Shown here: in pieces, positions 19,197 to 27,366 of the stretch
How the letters are laid out: each line of letters opens with the position of its first letter
Numbering within the stretch: the first letter of the stretch is position 1
Assembly (NCBI GenBank): GCA_031552145.1
Contig: JAVBMV010000010.1
Span: 62,001 to 126,000 of the forward strand
Length of the DNA: 64,000 nt
Source: JAVBMV01 sp031552145
Lineage (GTDB): Bacteria > Myxococcota > Myxococcia > Myxococcales > UBA5297
Direction: 5' to 3'
Position numbers and translations under genes: made by a program
Notes under the pieces: generated by a model
What the model was told of the DNA's origin: nothing
What the model saw: the letters and a program-made list of their open reading frames with translations, nothing else
Database searches by the model: none

Positions 19197-20483
19197 TCAA
19201 GGATATGGGAGCGGCAGCCGAAAACCGGGGTAAGCGAAAGCGCCCGCGAGCTTCTTGCAGTCGGCCTCGCTCATACCCGACGCTCTGGCGACCCCGTACC
19301 ATGTGACTTGTATCTGCTTCTCCATGGCATCGATCACCGCCCTCGCCTCCTCCTTCGCCAACAGGAAGCGGGGCGCCTCGCTCACTAAGTTTTCCGCGTT
19401 GGCGTAGCGGCCCGCGACACCGCACTCCATAGCGAGATCTCGCCGCTCGACACTGACGGGAGCGGAGGGATTGAGATCGTACGCGGGCGAGAGGCGCCAC
19501 TCGCGCGCTTGGGCGATGACAGCGTGGTTTCGAGGATGATCGTCGCTGTTCGAGATCAACGCATTGAAACAGATCCTGCGGAAGAGCTCGACGGCGTCGC
19601 GCTTGGGCTCGGAGCTGAGGCGACGCAGCTCCTCCACGAGGAACGGGTAGGACCACCGCTCGCGCGACTGGGCGCTCTCATCCGCTCGCAAGAGCGTCAG
19701 CGCGCTCAACATGCGTGAGCGCGTGTACCCTGACAAGACTCTCGCTCGATCGAATCGTTTCACCAGTAAAACGTCTCGACCGCCAACCGAAGTGACCCGG
19801 CTCTCCGCCGCGTTTAGGCCGCAGCTGCGCGCCAAGAGGAGCATCGCGTGCTCGGCGCGCGCATGATTCCAACGATCATCCGCACGATTGAACTTGGCCA
19901 ACCAAAGGCCCTGCTCGTCCTCGACCACCGCCTTCGGGCGCGCACCGCCCATGGAGGTTCCGACGAGCAACAACTCCTCGGCCTGATAGAGCTCGGCATG
20001 ATCCTTCTGGTCGCCTGGCAGCGCCTCTTCGTCCAAGATGCAGTCCGCCAGCCTCTGCAGCCGAGCCAGATCGAGCGTCCGATTGAAGGCGCGCAACGGC
20101 GCGGGAGGCTCTGGTCCCAGGCCAAACCCCAGCGCTCCGGCCCTGTCATCCGGCGAATGGAGCAGATAGTCGAGCTCCCGCATGCGGACGACGCCAGCGT
20201 GACGCTCGATGACACGTCGCCCCCAGTAGTCTGGCGCGGCGTCGCGCAGCGCACCGAAGAGCCCCGCCTTGCTGGCGCTCTCGCGCAGACCAGGCCCGAG
20301 GCTCAGCTCGCCCGGATCGATCTCCACCGCATCGGATCTCGCTAAGTAGCTCCGTCCGTAGATGAAGCGCCCCAGCGGCTCTTCCTGGCGCTCCCGCACG
20401 ACTTCGAAGCGCCCAGCCACGACGGGCTTCGTCTCTCCTGGAAGCGTGATGTAGACGAAGCATCCGTCCCTCTCAGAAGTCAT
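19197..20483 (-). CDS. hipA: HipA-family kinase toxin
   Basis: 428 residues. HipA toxins are Ser/Thr kinases that phosphorylate glutamyl-tRNA synthetase or other targets and induce dormancy. The N-terminal HipA_N-type half includes LARSDAVEIDPGELSLGP. The glycine-rich loop is SMGGARPKA (near 175), with ATP-site lysine candidates in LAKFN and VKRFDR. The catalytic loop is NALISNSDDHPRNHAVI (near 310) and the metal-binding motif is LSPAYDLNPS, so the kinase looks intact. It overlaps the HTH gene by 11 bp, the usual antitoxin-first order. The target is unknown. The 3' end lies 13 bp from the left 25-bp repeat. Confidence 0.87.
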   Translation of the reverse strand: MTSERDGCFVYITLPGETKPVVAGRFEVVRERQEEPLGRFIYGRSYLARSDAVEIDPGELSLGPGLRESASKAGLFGALRDAAPDYWGRRVIERHAGVVRMRELDYLLHSPDDRAGALGFGLGPEPPAPLRAFNRTLDLARLQRLADCILDEEALPGDQKDHAELYQAEELLLVGTSMGGARPKAVVEDEQGLWLAKFNRADDRWNHARAEHAMLLLARSCGLNAAESRVTSVGGRDVLLVKRFDRARVLSGYTRSRMLSALTLLRADESAQSRERWSYPFLVEELRRLSSEPKRDAVELFRRICFNALISNSDDHPRNHAVIAQAREWRLSPAYDLNPSAPVSVERRDLAMECGVAGRYANAENLVSEAPRFLLAKEEARAVIDAMEKQIQVTWYGVARASGMSEADCKKLAGAFAYPGFRLPLPYP

Positions 20484-20820
20484 CGTCCATGACTCCTTTC
20501 CCGGCGCTTCGCGCGCGCAGCCGCCCCTCTCGCTTCGACAGGATTAGCCCTTCCCGGTCGAGGCTGGGCTCGGCAAGGCACGCCAGTTGCTCTGTCAATC
20601 CGAAGACCCAGAGGAGGCCTGCATAGATGGCGATGCCCGTCGAAGGTTTCCCCCTCTCGGCATCCGCCACCACATGGCGCCCAACACCGAGCTTTGCCGC
20701 CACGGCCTCGATCGTCTGGTTACGCCGCAGCCGGGCAGTCCTCAGATTAGCTCCGAGCCGCTTGAGCGCCTCCTCGACGGGGTAGGGGGGCGCCAAGACG
20801 AGCTGATTTCGAGTGGACAT
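20473..20820 (-). CDS. HipB-like XRE-family antitoxin
   Basis: 115 residues. A helix-turn-helix of the Xre/Cro type lies at about 23-75 (LGANLRTARLRRNQTIEAVAAKLGVGRHVVADAERGKP). A basic C-terminal tail ends MDDDF. HTH partners of HipA neutralise the toxin and repress their own promoter. Translation is coupled to hipA by an 11-bp overlap. Confidence 0.82.
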   Translation of the reverse strand: MSTRNQLVLAPPYPVEEALKRLGANLRTARLRRNQTIEAVAAKLGVGRHVVADAERGKPSTGIAIYAGLLWVFGLTEQLACLAEPSLDREGLILSKREGRLRARSAGKGVMDDDF

Positions 20821-20832
20821 GTCGCTTCAAGA

Positions 20833-20873
20833 CTCCATTATGCTCCATATCGTAGCCTTGAGGCACCATAATC
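20833..20873. promoter_or_regulatory. Candidate operator/promoter of the HipB-HipA pair
   Basis: AT-rich stretch just upstream of the antitoxin. On the minus strand it reads ATTATGG...TATGGAG...CATAATGGAG, giving ATTATG/CATAAT inverted arms. CATAAT would serve as the -10. It does not match the E. coli HipB operator. The role is inferred from position. Confidence 0.35.
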
Positions 20874-20904
20874 CTTCGAGACCAGCACTTCAAGTTGGCC
20901 GGAA

Positions 20905-20929
20905 GAGGGCGGGGCCTTTTGCTTGCACC
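20905..20929. repeat. 25-bp direct repeat, right copy
   Basis: Identical to 19160-19184. Here only the terminator's 3' half is present; the matching 5' arm is absent. That is what insertion of the module into the groEL terminator would leave. Confidence 0.9.
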
Positions 20930-20976
20930 GATATAGAGTCGGCTCCACGAACCCGACGCGCGAAGGAGTCTCGACC

Positions 20977-22299
20977 ATGAAGCCAAACCGAATCGCCGCG
21001 CCCCTTCTCTGCCTTCTCCTCTCGCTCGGCTGTGTTTCTTCAAAAGCGCAAGGGCCCGCCGCGCCTCTCCCTTCCCCGAGCGAGCCCGCGGCGGACAGCG
21101 ACTATCTCGACGCTCTCGCCGCCACGGTCGCGGCGCAGATATCGCCCTCTCCGAAGGTGCCAGAAGGCCTCTTCGACGCGAGCTTTCTGGCGGCTCTCCC
21201 TCTGCGCCAGCTAGAGGCGGTCTACGCGACGCTCCACGAAAAATGGGGCCTCTGCAGGGTAGGAGGCGTGAAGGAGCGCCCTTCGAAGGAGCAGGCGATC
21301 TATCTGCTCGACTGTGACAAGGGGTACCGAGTCGAGCTCTCGCTCAGCGCGCCCGAGGAGACGAAGCGCATCGCGGGCCTCTGGTTCAAGAACGCGGTCA
21401 GCACCCAGGCAACATCCTTCGACGCGCTGCGCGCCGAGCTCGCGGCGTTACCGGGGAAGGTCTCGGCGCTCGCGGTTCCTCTCGCGGGCGGCGAACCGCT
21501 CCTCGCGCTCGAGGCAGAGAGCCCCAGGGCGCTCGGCTCCATCTTCAAGCTCTATGTCCTCGCGACATTGTTTGACTCCATAAAGAATGGCCAGCATCGT
21601 TGGGATGAAGTGGTCCTCCTGAGGCCGGAGTGGCGCTCACTGCCCTCTGGACAGCTTCAGGACTGGCCCGTGGGCACGCCCGTGACGCTCGCCACGCTCG
21701 CGGACCTCATGATCTCGCGCAGCGACAACACCGCGACGGACGCGCTGATCGGGGTGCTCGGCCGCGAGGCGATCGAGGGGCTGGCCACGAAGCTCGGGAA
21801 TCGGTCGCAGCGGGCGCCCTTCCTCACGACGCGCGAGGCCTTCAACCTGAAGGACGCCTCGCGAAAGGAGCTGGCCAGCCGTTACGTCGCGGCCTCGGCG
21901 AAGGAGCGGCGCGCACTCCTGTCGCAGAACGCCGGCGCCTTCCGGACCCAAGATCTGGCGCTCCCTCCAGCCCCCTATCTCATCGATGAAGTGGAGTGGT
22001 TCGCCACGCCGCGCGAGCTCGCGGCGCTCTTCGCACACCTCAAAGAGGCGAGCCCCCTCGCCCTGGAGACGCTGGCAATTAATCCGGGCACCCGCCAGAA
22101 GGAACTCTTCCAATATGCAGGCTTCAAAGGAGGCTCGGAACCCGGTGTGCTCTCGCTCGCCTACCTCGTGCAAACGCGCAAAGGAGACTGGTACACGGTC
22201 TCGGTGCTCTGGAATGACAGCGAGCGGAGCGTCGATGAAGGAAAGCTCGTCGACATCGCGGAGCGGCTCTTGCGCCTCGTAGCAGAACAGTTGCGTTAG
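20977..22299 (+). CDS. Class A beta-lactamase-like serine hydrolase, exported
   Basis: 440 residues from ATG 20977 with AAGGAG upstream. The N-terminus has a lipoprotein-like signal (LLLSLGC at about 20). A small domain (about 70-140) precedes the transpeptidase/beta-lactamase fold. SIFK (SxxK nucleophile) is near 187, SDN near 243 and KGGS (the KTG box) near 384. The class A omega-loop glutamate motif ExxLN is not evident, so true beta-lactam hydrolysis is doubtful. A penicillin-recognising esterase or peptidase is as likely. It sits beyond the HipA/HipB-like module and was probably the original neighbour of groEL. Confidence 0.75.
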   Translation: MKPNRIAAPLLCLLLSLGCVSSKAQGPAAPLPSPSEPAADSDYLDALAATVAAQISPSPKVPEGLFDASFLAALPLRQLEAVYATLHEKWGLCRVGGVKERPSKEQAIYLLDCDKGYRVELSLSAPEETKRIAGLWFKNAVSTQATSFDALRAELAALPGKVSALAVPLAGGEPLLALEAESPRALGSIFKLYVLATLFDSIKNGQHRWDEVVLLRPEWRSLPSGQLQDWPVGTPVTLATLADLMISRSDNTATDALIGVLGREAIEGLATKLGNRSQRAPFLTTREAFNLKDASRKELASRYVAASAKERRALLSQNAGAFRTQDLALPPAPYLIDEVEWFATPRELAALFAHLKEASPLALETLAINPGTRQKELFQYAGFKGGSEPGVLSLAYLVQTRKGDWYTVSVLWNDSERSVDEGKLVDIAERLLRLVAEQLR

Positions 22300-22316
22300 C
22301 CAGCGCGCGAGGCGCT

Positions 22317-22997
22317 CTAGTCACCCAGCTCCTTGCGCGCGCGCTTCTTGTCGCCCTGGCGCCGCTTCGCCTCGACCCTATGGCGCCGCTGCGCCTTGCT
22401 CGGCGCTGTGGCCTTTCGCGCTCTCTTCACGACCAGCATCGCCTCGAGCTTCTCGCGCAATCTCTCGAGCGCGACCTGCCGGTTCTCATATTGCGAGCGG
22501 CGCTCTGTCGCCTTGATCGCGAGGCCTGTCGGCCTATGGGTGAGGCGCACGCCGCTCTCGGTCTTGTTCCGGTGCTGCCCACCGGGCCCGCTCGCGATGA
22601 GCGTCTCGACGTCACACTCGGCGAGGAGCTTGCGATCATCGAGCGAGGCAGCGCGCTCGGCGATGCGAATCGAGACGAGGCGCCGCACCAGCGCCTCGGA
22701 GAGAGGTTTCTCGGGCGCAAAGCGAATGGTTCCCTTCGCCAACTCGAAGCCCTTCAGCTCCGACGCGAGCAACTCTATCGGCCGCGCACCTGGATAGAGG
22801 GCGCAGTGGCGGGCGCCGGCGCCGAAGGAGATGACCAGCCGCCCCTCGAGACGAAAACCGGGGACGCCGTAGCTCATGCACTCCTCGGCCGCCGGGAGCA
22901 GAGCGCGTATGTAGTGCCTCACTCGCTCCAGCGCCTCGCGCTTCTCCGCGTCGAGCGTGCCCAGAAATTCGTCGATGGTGTTGGGCTTACCTTGCAT
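22317..22997 (-). CDS. DUF1801 - peptide release factor (ArfB-like) fusion
   Basis: 226 residues from ATG 22997, with AGGAG eight bases upstream. Residues about 5-115 match DUF1801 (DEFLGTLDAEKREALERVRHYI, CMSYGVPGFR). Residues about 120-195 are a release-factor catalytic domain with the GGQ motif (SGPGGQHRNKTESGVRLTH), which hydrolyses peptidyl-tRNA. The tail is strongly basic (SKAQRRHRVEAKRRQGDKK), as in ArfB/YaeJ, where the tail enters the empty mRNA channel of stalled ribosomes. Ribosome rescue is therefore the likely role. The fused DUF1801 domain is unusual and has no known role in rescue. Confidence 0.8.
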   Translation of the reverse strand: MQGKPNTIDEFLGTLDAEKREALERVRHYIRALLPAAEECMSYGVPGFRLEGRLVISFGAGARHCALYPGARPIELLASELKGFELAKGTIRFAPEKPLSEALVRRLVSIRIAERAASLDDRKLLAECDVETLIASGPGGQHRNKTESGVRLTHRPTGLAIKATERRSQYENRQVALERLREKLEAMLVVKRARKATAPSKAQRRHRVEAKRRQGDKKRARKELGD

Positions 22998-23054
22998 GAC
23001 ACTCCTGTTGAGGTGCAACGAGCAGCACCAACGCGATGAGCAGATTCGTCGCGC

Positions 23055-24418
23055 TCACAGCCCCGCTTCGTAGCTGGCGAGGCTCGCCGGAACGAACGAG
23101 AGCTTCACCGTTCCCATCTGCAGCTCTTTCGACACCGTGCGCGTGTAGACCGTGGCCTCTGCAAGCCCCTGCGCCTCGCAGAAGTCGACGATGCGCGTCA
23201 GCCCCTCCTCGGGCCGTTTCTCGATGCGATCGGACCACTTGATCTCCGCCACCCGCGCGGGACTGCCGACGGCGTCGAGCGCGATGAGATCGATCTCTTC
23301 GCCCTCTCCCCATCGCCCGTAATGGAGCGCCGCGCGCGGCTCATGGAGCCATTGCGAGAAGAGCGCTGTCTCCACCATCGATCCGAACCGGTCATCCTCG
23401 GCGGCAAGCGGCGAGAAGAGCGCGCTGCGCATCGAAGGGTTGGTCAGATAGGTCTTGAAGGTCGTGGCTCGTTGGAATCGTTTCGCTGAACGATCGACGC
23501 GATGGACGATTCGGATCAGGAAAGCAGCCTCGAGGTATTCGAGGTAGCGCTTGAGCGTGTTCTTCGCGACCGTCGAGCGCTTCGAGAGCTCGTCCAGCGA
23601 AACCTCCCCCGCCGTATGTAGGCAAGGGTCGTGAAGAGCTGGTTGAGCTCTGGTACATCCTGGATCCCGTAGAGGCTGGGCAAGTCTCGCAGCAGTACCT
23701 TCTCCACGATGTCCGAGCGGATGAAGCGCTGGGGGTCGGCGCGAATCGCTGGCGAGAGCGCCACCTCTGGATAGCCACCCCAGTTGACATAATCAACGAA
23801 CTCCCGATTCAACGCGACGATGTCATGCTGAGGATCCTCGACCTTTTGCCCGATAAGCGTCAGGTACTCTCGAAAGATCAGGGGCGGCAGCAAGAAGTCC
23901 GTGAACCGGCCAGCGCCCGATTCTGAGCTGGCCCTCCTGAGCGCCGCTGCGGCAGAGACCGAGGCGACGAACCGGGCGCGCGGATAGGCGTCGACCAGCG
24001 ATTTAAGGTGGCGCTCCCATCCACTCAGGTACTGGATCTCATCAAAAAAGACGTAGATCTCCTCCTTCGAGAGTTCGACATCCGTAGCCTCCGCGAAGAA
24101 GCGCAGATATTCATCGAGACGAAGGCCACTGAAGAGCGGGCTGTCCACAGAAGCGAAGAGGATCTGCCTAGCCGGAACCCCTTCGGCCAGCAGCCTCTGA
24201 ATCGCGTGCTGGATGAGCACGGTCTTCCCGACGCGCCTGGGCCCCATCAGGACCAGCGCGCGGTGGACTTCTTTCATCCGGAGCAGTGCGAAGAAGGGCT
24301 CCAGATAGAGGCGGGGTGTGAGCGGGACGACCTCTCCCGCTGGCGAGTGGGGGGGGAGCCACCAGGGGTTCGAGAGCCTCCGATGGCCAATGATCTCTTC
24401 TCTGCCAATCTCTCTCAT
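23055..24418 (-). pseudogene. AAA ATPase - DUF4143 protein, frameshifted
   Basis: The N-terminal part (from ATG 24418) encodes an AAA_14-type ATPase: Walker A GPRRVGKT, Walker B VFFDEIQYL. It leaves frame near 23606-23620 (minus strand around CGGCGGGGGAGG). In the next frame the protein continues smoothly as a winged-helix segment (AGEVSLDELSKRSTVAKNTL) and then a DUF4143 nuclease-like domain (DLIALD, EIKW), ending at 23055. The frame offset fits loss of one base beside a run of five Gs. Repaired length would be about 455 residues, normal for the family. It is either a real pseudogene or a sequencing error. These proteins are common, mobile and poorly understood. Confidence 0.82.
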
Positions 24419-24426
24419 CGAAACCC

Positions 24427-24448
24427 CAAGGTCAGTCGATTGACCTTG
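24427..24448. promoter_or_regulatory. Palindrome before the ATPase-DUF4143 gene
   Basis: Perfect 8-bp arms CAAGGTCA / TGACCTTG around a 6-bp centre, starting 9 bp upstream of the ATG. Its centre resembles the second palindrome at 24473. It is probably an operator. The regulator is unknown. Confidence 0.45.
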
Positions 24449-24472
24449 ACGTATCAACAGAACCAGCCAGCG

Positions 24473-24484
24473 TCAATCGATTGA
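24473..24484. promoter_or_regulatory. Second palindrome, TCAATCGATTGA
   Basis: A perfect 12-bp palindrome between the ATPase gene and pyrF. It shares TCrrTCGATTGA with the upstream palindrome, suggesting two sites for one DNA-binding dimer. Confidence 0.4.
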
Positions 24485-24514
24485 TCTTCTGCCGAGATTG
24501 TTATCCTTGGCGCC

Positions 24515-25222
24515 CTACAGCGCTGCCGCAATGGCCCTTGCCGCCGCGATGGGATCCGAGGCCTGGAGAATCGGCCGGCCGATCACGAGCAGGTCGGAGC
24601 CGGCGGCGATCGCGGCGGCGGGCGTCTCTGCCCGAGCCTGATCGTTCATCGCGGCGCCCGCGGGGCGGATGCCGGGCGTAACCAGCAACATCCCCGGCCC
24701 CACCGCGCTCCTCACCGCGGCCACCTCTTTCGGCGAGCAGACGATGCCGTGCGCACCCGCCTCCTTTGCCAGGCGCGCAAGCCTCTCGACCACCTGGGCG
24801 GCGCTGCCGCAAAAACCAATTTCCTCGATCGCCTGGGCATCGAGGCTGGTGAGCGCGGTGACGGCCAACGCTCTCGGCGCCGGCGCGCCGATGGAGGCCG
24901 CCCCTTCGGCCAGCCCCTTCACCGCGGCGGCGAGCATCGCCTTGCCTCCGGAGGCGTGCAAGGTCACCAGATCGACTCCTAGCTTGCCCACATTGCGCGC
25001 GGCCAGTTCCACTGTGTTGGGGATGTCGTGCAGCTTCAGGTCGAGGAAGATTCGAGCGCCCCTCGCCTTCAGCTCGCGCACGATGGCCGGGCCCTCCGAA
25101 CAGAAGAGCGAGAGCCCAATCTTCAGGAAACCCACCTCGCCCGCCAGCGCGCCACCCAGCCTCACCGCCTCGCTCGGCTCCAGATCCAGCGCGAGCGCAA
25201 TCTTCTTTGCACCATTCGCCAT
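24515..25222 (-). CDS. pyrF: Orotidine 5'-phosphate decarboxylase
   Basis: Last step of UMP synthesis. It has 235 residues from ATG 25222 with AGGAG upstream, the usual size for the short bacterial form. DLKLHDIPNT carries the catalytic Asp-Lys-Asp set. The N-terminal IALALDL, TLHASGG and the C-terminal VTPGIRP and VIGRPI phosphate-site motifs are canonical. It lies 36 bp after the prepilin peptidase on the same strand. Confidence 0.95.
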   Translation of the reverse strand: MANGAKKIALALDLEPSEAVRLGGALAGEVGFLKIGLSLFCSEGPAIVRELKARGARIFLDLKLHDIPNTVELAARNVGKLGVDLVTLHASGGKAMLAAAVKGLAEGAASIGAPAPRALAVTALTSLDAQAIEEIGFCGSAAQVVERLARLAKEAGAHGIVCSPKEVAAVRSAVGPGMLLVTPGIRPAGAAMNDQARAETPAAAIAAGSDLLVIGRPILQASDPIAAARAIAAAL

Positions 25223-25258
25223 CTTTGCTGCTCCTGTCCGTAAAAGTTGGACGACCAA

Positions 25259-26167
25259 TTAACTGATGGGCGGAAAGAGCACCGCCATCACACCGGGGAA
25301 ATAGAGCACCTCGGCCGCGCCCAGCGAGAGGAAAGGGCCAAAGGGGACAGCCGTCGGATCTGGCGTCCAATCGTCCTCCTCCTCTGCCTGGGGGTTCGAC
25401 TTGACCTTTTCCTTTGGCAGCGTCGCCGCCGGAGCTGCCGCGGCGCGCTTCTCGCGCCGCCTCTTCATGAAAATCAATGCACCGCCAATGAGCGAGCCCT
25501 GGACCGAGGCGAAGAGCAGCGTCGGCAAGAGCGCCAGCGGACCGAGGAAGGCGCCGATCATCGCGAACAGCCAGGGATCGCCTCTCCCCATCGCCTCCTT
25601 GCGCATCACCTTCTCGCCGATGAACCCCACCAGTGCCAGCACCGAATAGCCGAGCGCCGCGGCAAAGGCATGGAGACCCAAGTGCCTCCACCCCTCTCCC
25701 AGGAGCGCCTCCGCGCCCGCCAGCGCGAGACCCAGCACGATACCGCTGACAGTCAGCGAGCGAGGCAGAAGCCAGGTGTCCAGATCCATTGCAGTGAGCG
25801 GAACGAGCAGACCCATCATCAAGATCTCTCGCGCCGCGGGGAGCGAGAGACCGTGACGCCACACCGCGAAGGCACAGACGGCGCCGAAGGCGAGCTCGAT
25901 AAGCGCATACCTGACCGAGAAGCGGGCGCCGCAGTTCGCGCAACGCCCTCTCAGGATGAGCCAGGAGAGAATGGGGATGTTGTGATAGGGGGCAATCGGT
26001 TTCTTGCAGCTGAAACAGTGTGACGGCGGACGGATGATAGACTTCCCGTGCGGCACGCGCGCGATCACCACGTTGAGGAAGCTCCCGACCAGCGCGCCGA
26101 AGATAAAGGCGCAGGTCACGAGGAACCAGCTCGGCAGAGCTGCAAGGGAGTAGCTGTTTTCGGGCAC
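25259..26167 (-). CDS. pilD: Prepilin leader peptidase / N-methyltransferase
   Basis: 302 residues. A polytopic inner-membrane aspartic protease that cleaves and methylates type IV prepilins and type II secretion pseudopilins. The start is a GTG with AAAGGAG upstream. The N-terminal GSFLNVVI motif and two CxxC pairs (CFSC, CANC) mark the zinc-containing methylase domain. The catalytic aspartates lie in TAMDLDTWLLP and in the GxGD-like MGRGDPW. A charged insert of about 55 residues (KRRREKRAAAAPAAT...WTPDP) lies before the last helix and is unusual. No pilin genes are in the window. Confidence 0.93.
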   Translation of the reverse strand: MPENSYSLAALPSWFLVTCAFIFGALVGSFLNVVIARVPHGKSIIRPPSHCFSCKKPIAPYHNIPILSWLILRGRCANCGARFSVRYALIELAFGAVCAFAVWRHGLSLPAAREILMMGLLVPLTAMDLDTWLLPRSLTVSGIVLGLALAGAEALLGEGWRHLGLHAFAAALGYSVLALVGFIGEKVMRKEAMGRGDPWLFAMIGAFLGPLALLPTLLFASVQGSLIGGALIFMKRRREKRAAAAPAATLPKEKVKSNPQAEEEDDWTPDPTAVPFGPFLSLGAAEVLYFPGVMAVLFPPIS

Positions 26168-26368
26168 GACACGCTCCTTTGGGAGGTGCCCTTATATCGA
26201 GCGAGCTGTAGAGAAGAAAACAGTCTCTTCCGAGCGCGGAGCCTCGAGCGTTCACATCGCACCATTTGTTCGCCTGACCCAAACAAGTGTGGCAGTTTTC
26301 CACCCCGACGTGACGCCCCAGGGAGAGAGCCTCCGGGCGCCTGCGACTCGATGAGTCGAGAGGAGAAG

Positions 26369-27364
26369 ATGCCAGAACTGCGGAAGGATCCCGTCGTCGG
26401 ACGCTGGGTGATCATCGCTGCCGAGCGCGCGCAGCGCCCCAGCGATTTTCTGAGAGCCTCTTCCCCACGTGTGGAGAGCTTCTGTCCCTTCTGCCCGGGC
26501 AACGAGAGCGCAACCCCCCGCGAGGTGCTCGCGCATCGACAGGGGGGCGTGGGCAATGGACCCGGATGGACTCTGCGAGTGGTCCCGAACAGCTACCCCG
26601 CCCTGCGGATCGAGGGCTCGCTGGTGCGTGAGGGCGAGGGGCTCTTCGATCGCATGAGCGGCATCGGGGCGCACGAGGTGATCATCGAGAGCCCAAGACA
26701 CGACCGCACGCTCGCCGATTTCTCCGACCAGGAGCTTGCCGAGCTGCTGGGCGCCTGGAGAGAGCGCATCGTCGACCTGCGGCGCGACTCCCGCTTTCGA
26801 ACCATCAGCATCTTCAAGAACCATGGCGAGGCGGCGGGGGCGACGCTCTCGCACCCACACAGTCAGCTCATCGCGTTGCCGATCGTGCCGCTGCGTCTTC
26901 GCGAGGAGCTCGAGGGCTGCCTGCGCCACTACAGCGACCGCGAGCGCTGCATCTACTGCGACATCATGCGTCAGGAGCGGCGCGACCGCGTCCGCGTGGT
27001 CTACGAGAGCGAGCAGGCGCTGGTGCTCGCGCCTTGGGCCTCGCGTAGCCCTTTCGAGACCTGGATTCTACCCAAGACACACGCCTCCAACTTCGAAGAT
27101 GCCTCGCCCGGAGACCTCCTCGGGACAGCCCGTGCGCTGCGCGCGGTACTCCGAAAGCTCGACGCGGCGCTCGAGCGGCCTGCCTTCAATTTCATGCTCC
27201 ATACCGCTCCTCTTCAGGAACGCGGCCTCCCTCACTACCACTGGCACATCGAGATCCTCCCTTCCCTCACCAAGGCCGCCGGTTTCGAATGGGGAACAGG
27301 ATTCCACATCAACCCGACCCCTCCAGAAGAGGCGGCCGAGTTCCTGCGCCGACTGGACCCCTGA
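26369..27364 (+). CDS. galT: Galactose-1-phosphate uridylyltransferase
   Basis: Leloir pathway enzyme exchanging UDP between glucose-1-P and galactose-1-P. It has 331 residues. ATG 26369 has AGAGGAG upstream; an earlier ATG six codons back is possible. The zinc pair FCPFCPGNE, the catalytic HPHSQ motif (SHPHSQLIALP) and the C-terminal HYHWHIEILP are conserved. galK and galE are not adjacent. The next gene starts 3 bp after its stop. An ADP-sugar-specific GalT-like enzyme is a minor alternative. Confidence 0.9.
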   Translation: MPELRKDPVVGRWVIIAAERAQRPSDFLRASSPRVESFCPFCPGNESATPREVLAHRQGGVGNGPGWTLRVVPNSYPALRIEGSLVREGEGLFDRMSGIGAHEVIIESPRHDRTLADFSDQELAELLGAWRERIVDLRRDSRFRTISIFKNHGEAAGATLSHPHSQLIALPIVPLRLREELEGCLRHYSDRERCIYCDIMRQERRDRVRVVYESEQALVLAPWASRSPFETWILPKTHASNFEDASPGDLLGTARALRAVLRKLDAALERPAFNFMLHTAPLQERGLPHYHWHIEILPSLTKAAGFEWGTGFHINPTPPEEAAEFLRRLDP

Positions 27365-27366
27365 AG

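Noticed and set aside
24501..26303. 600-codon minus-strand frame over pyrF and pilD
   Set aside because: Shadow of the recognised pyrF and prepilin peptidase genes, low complexity and no family features.
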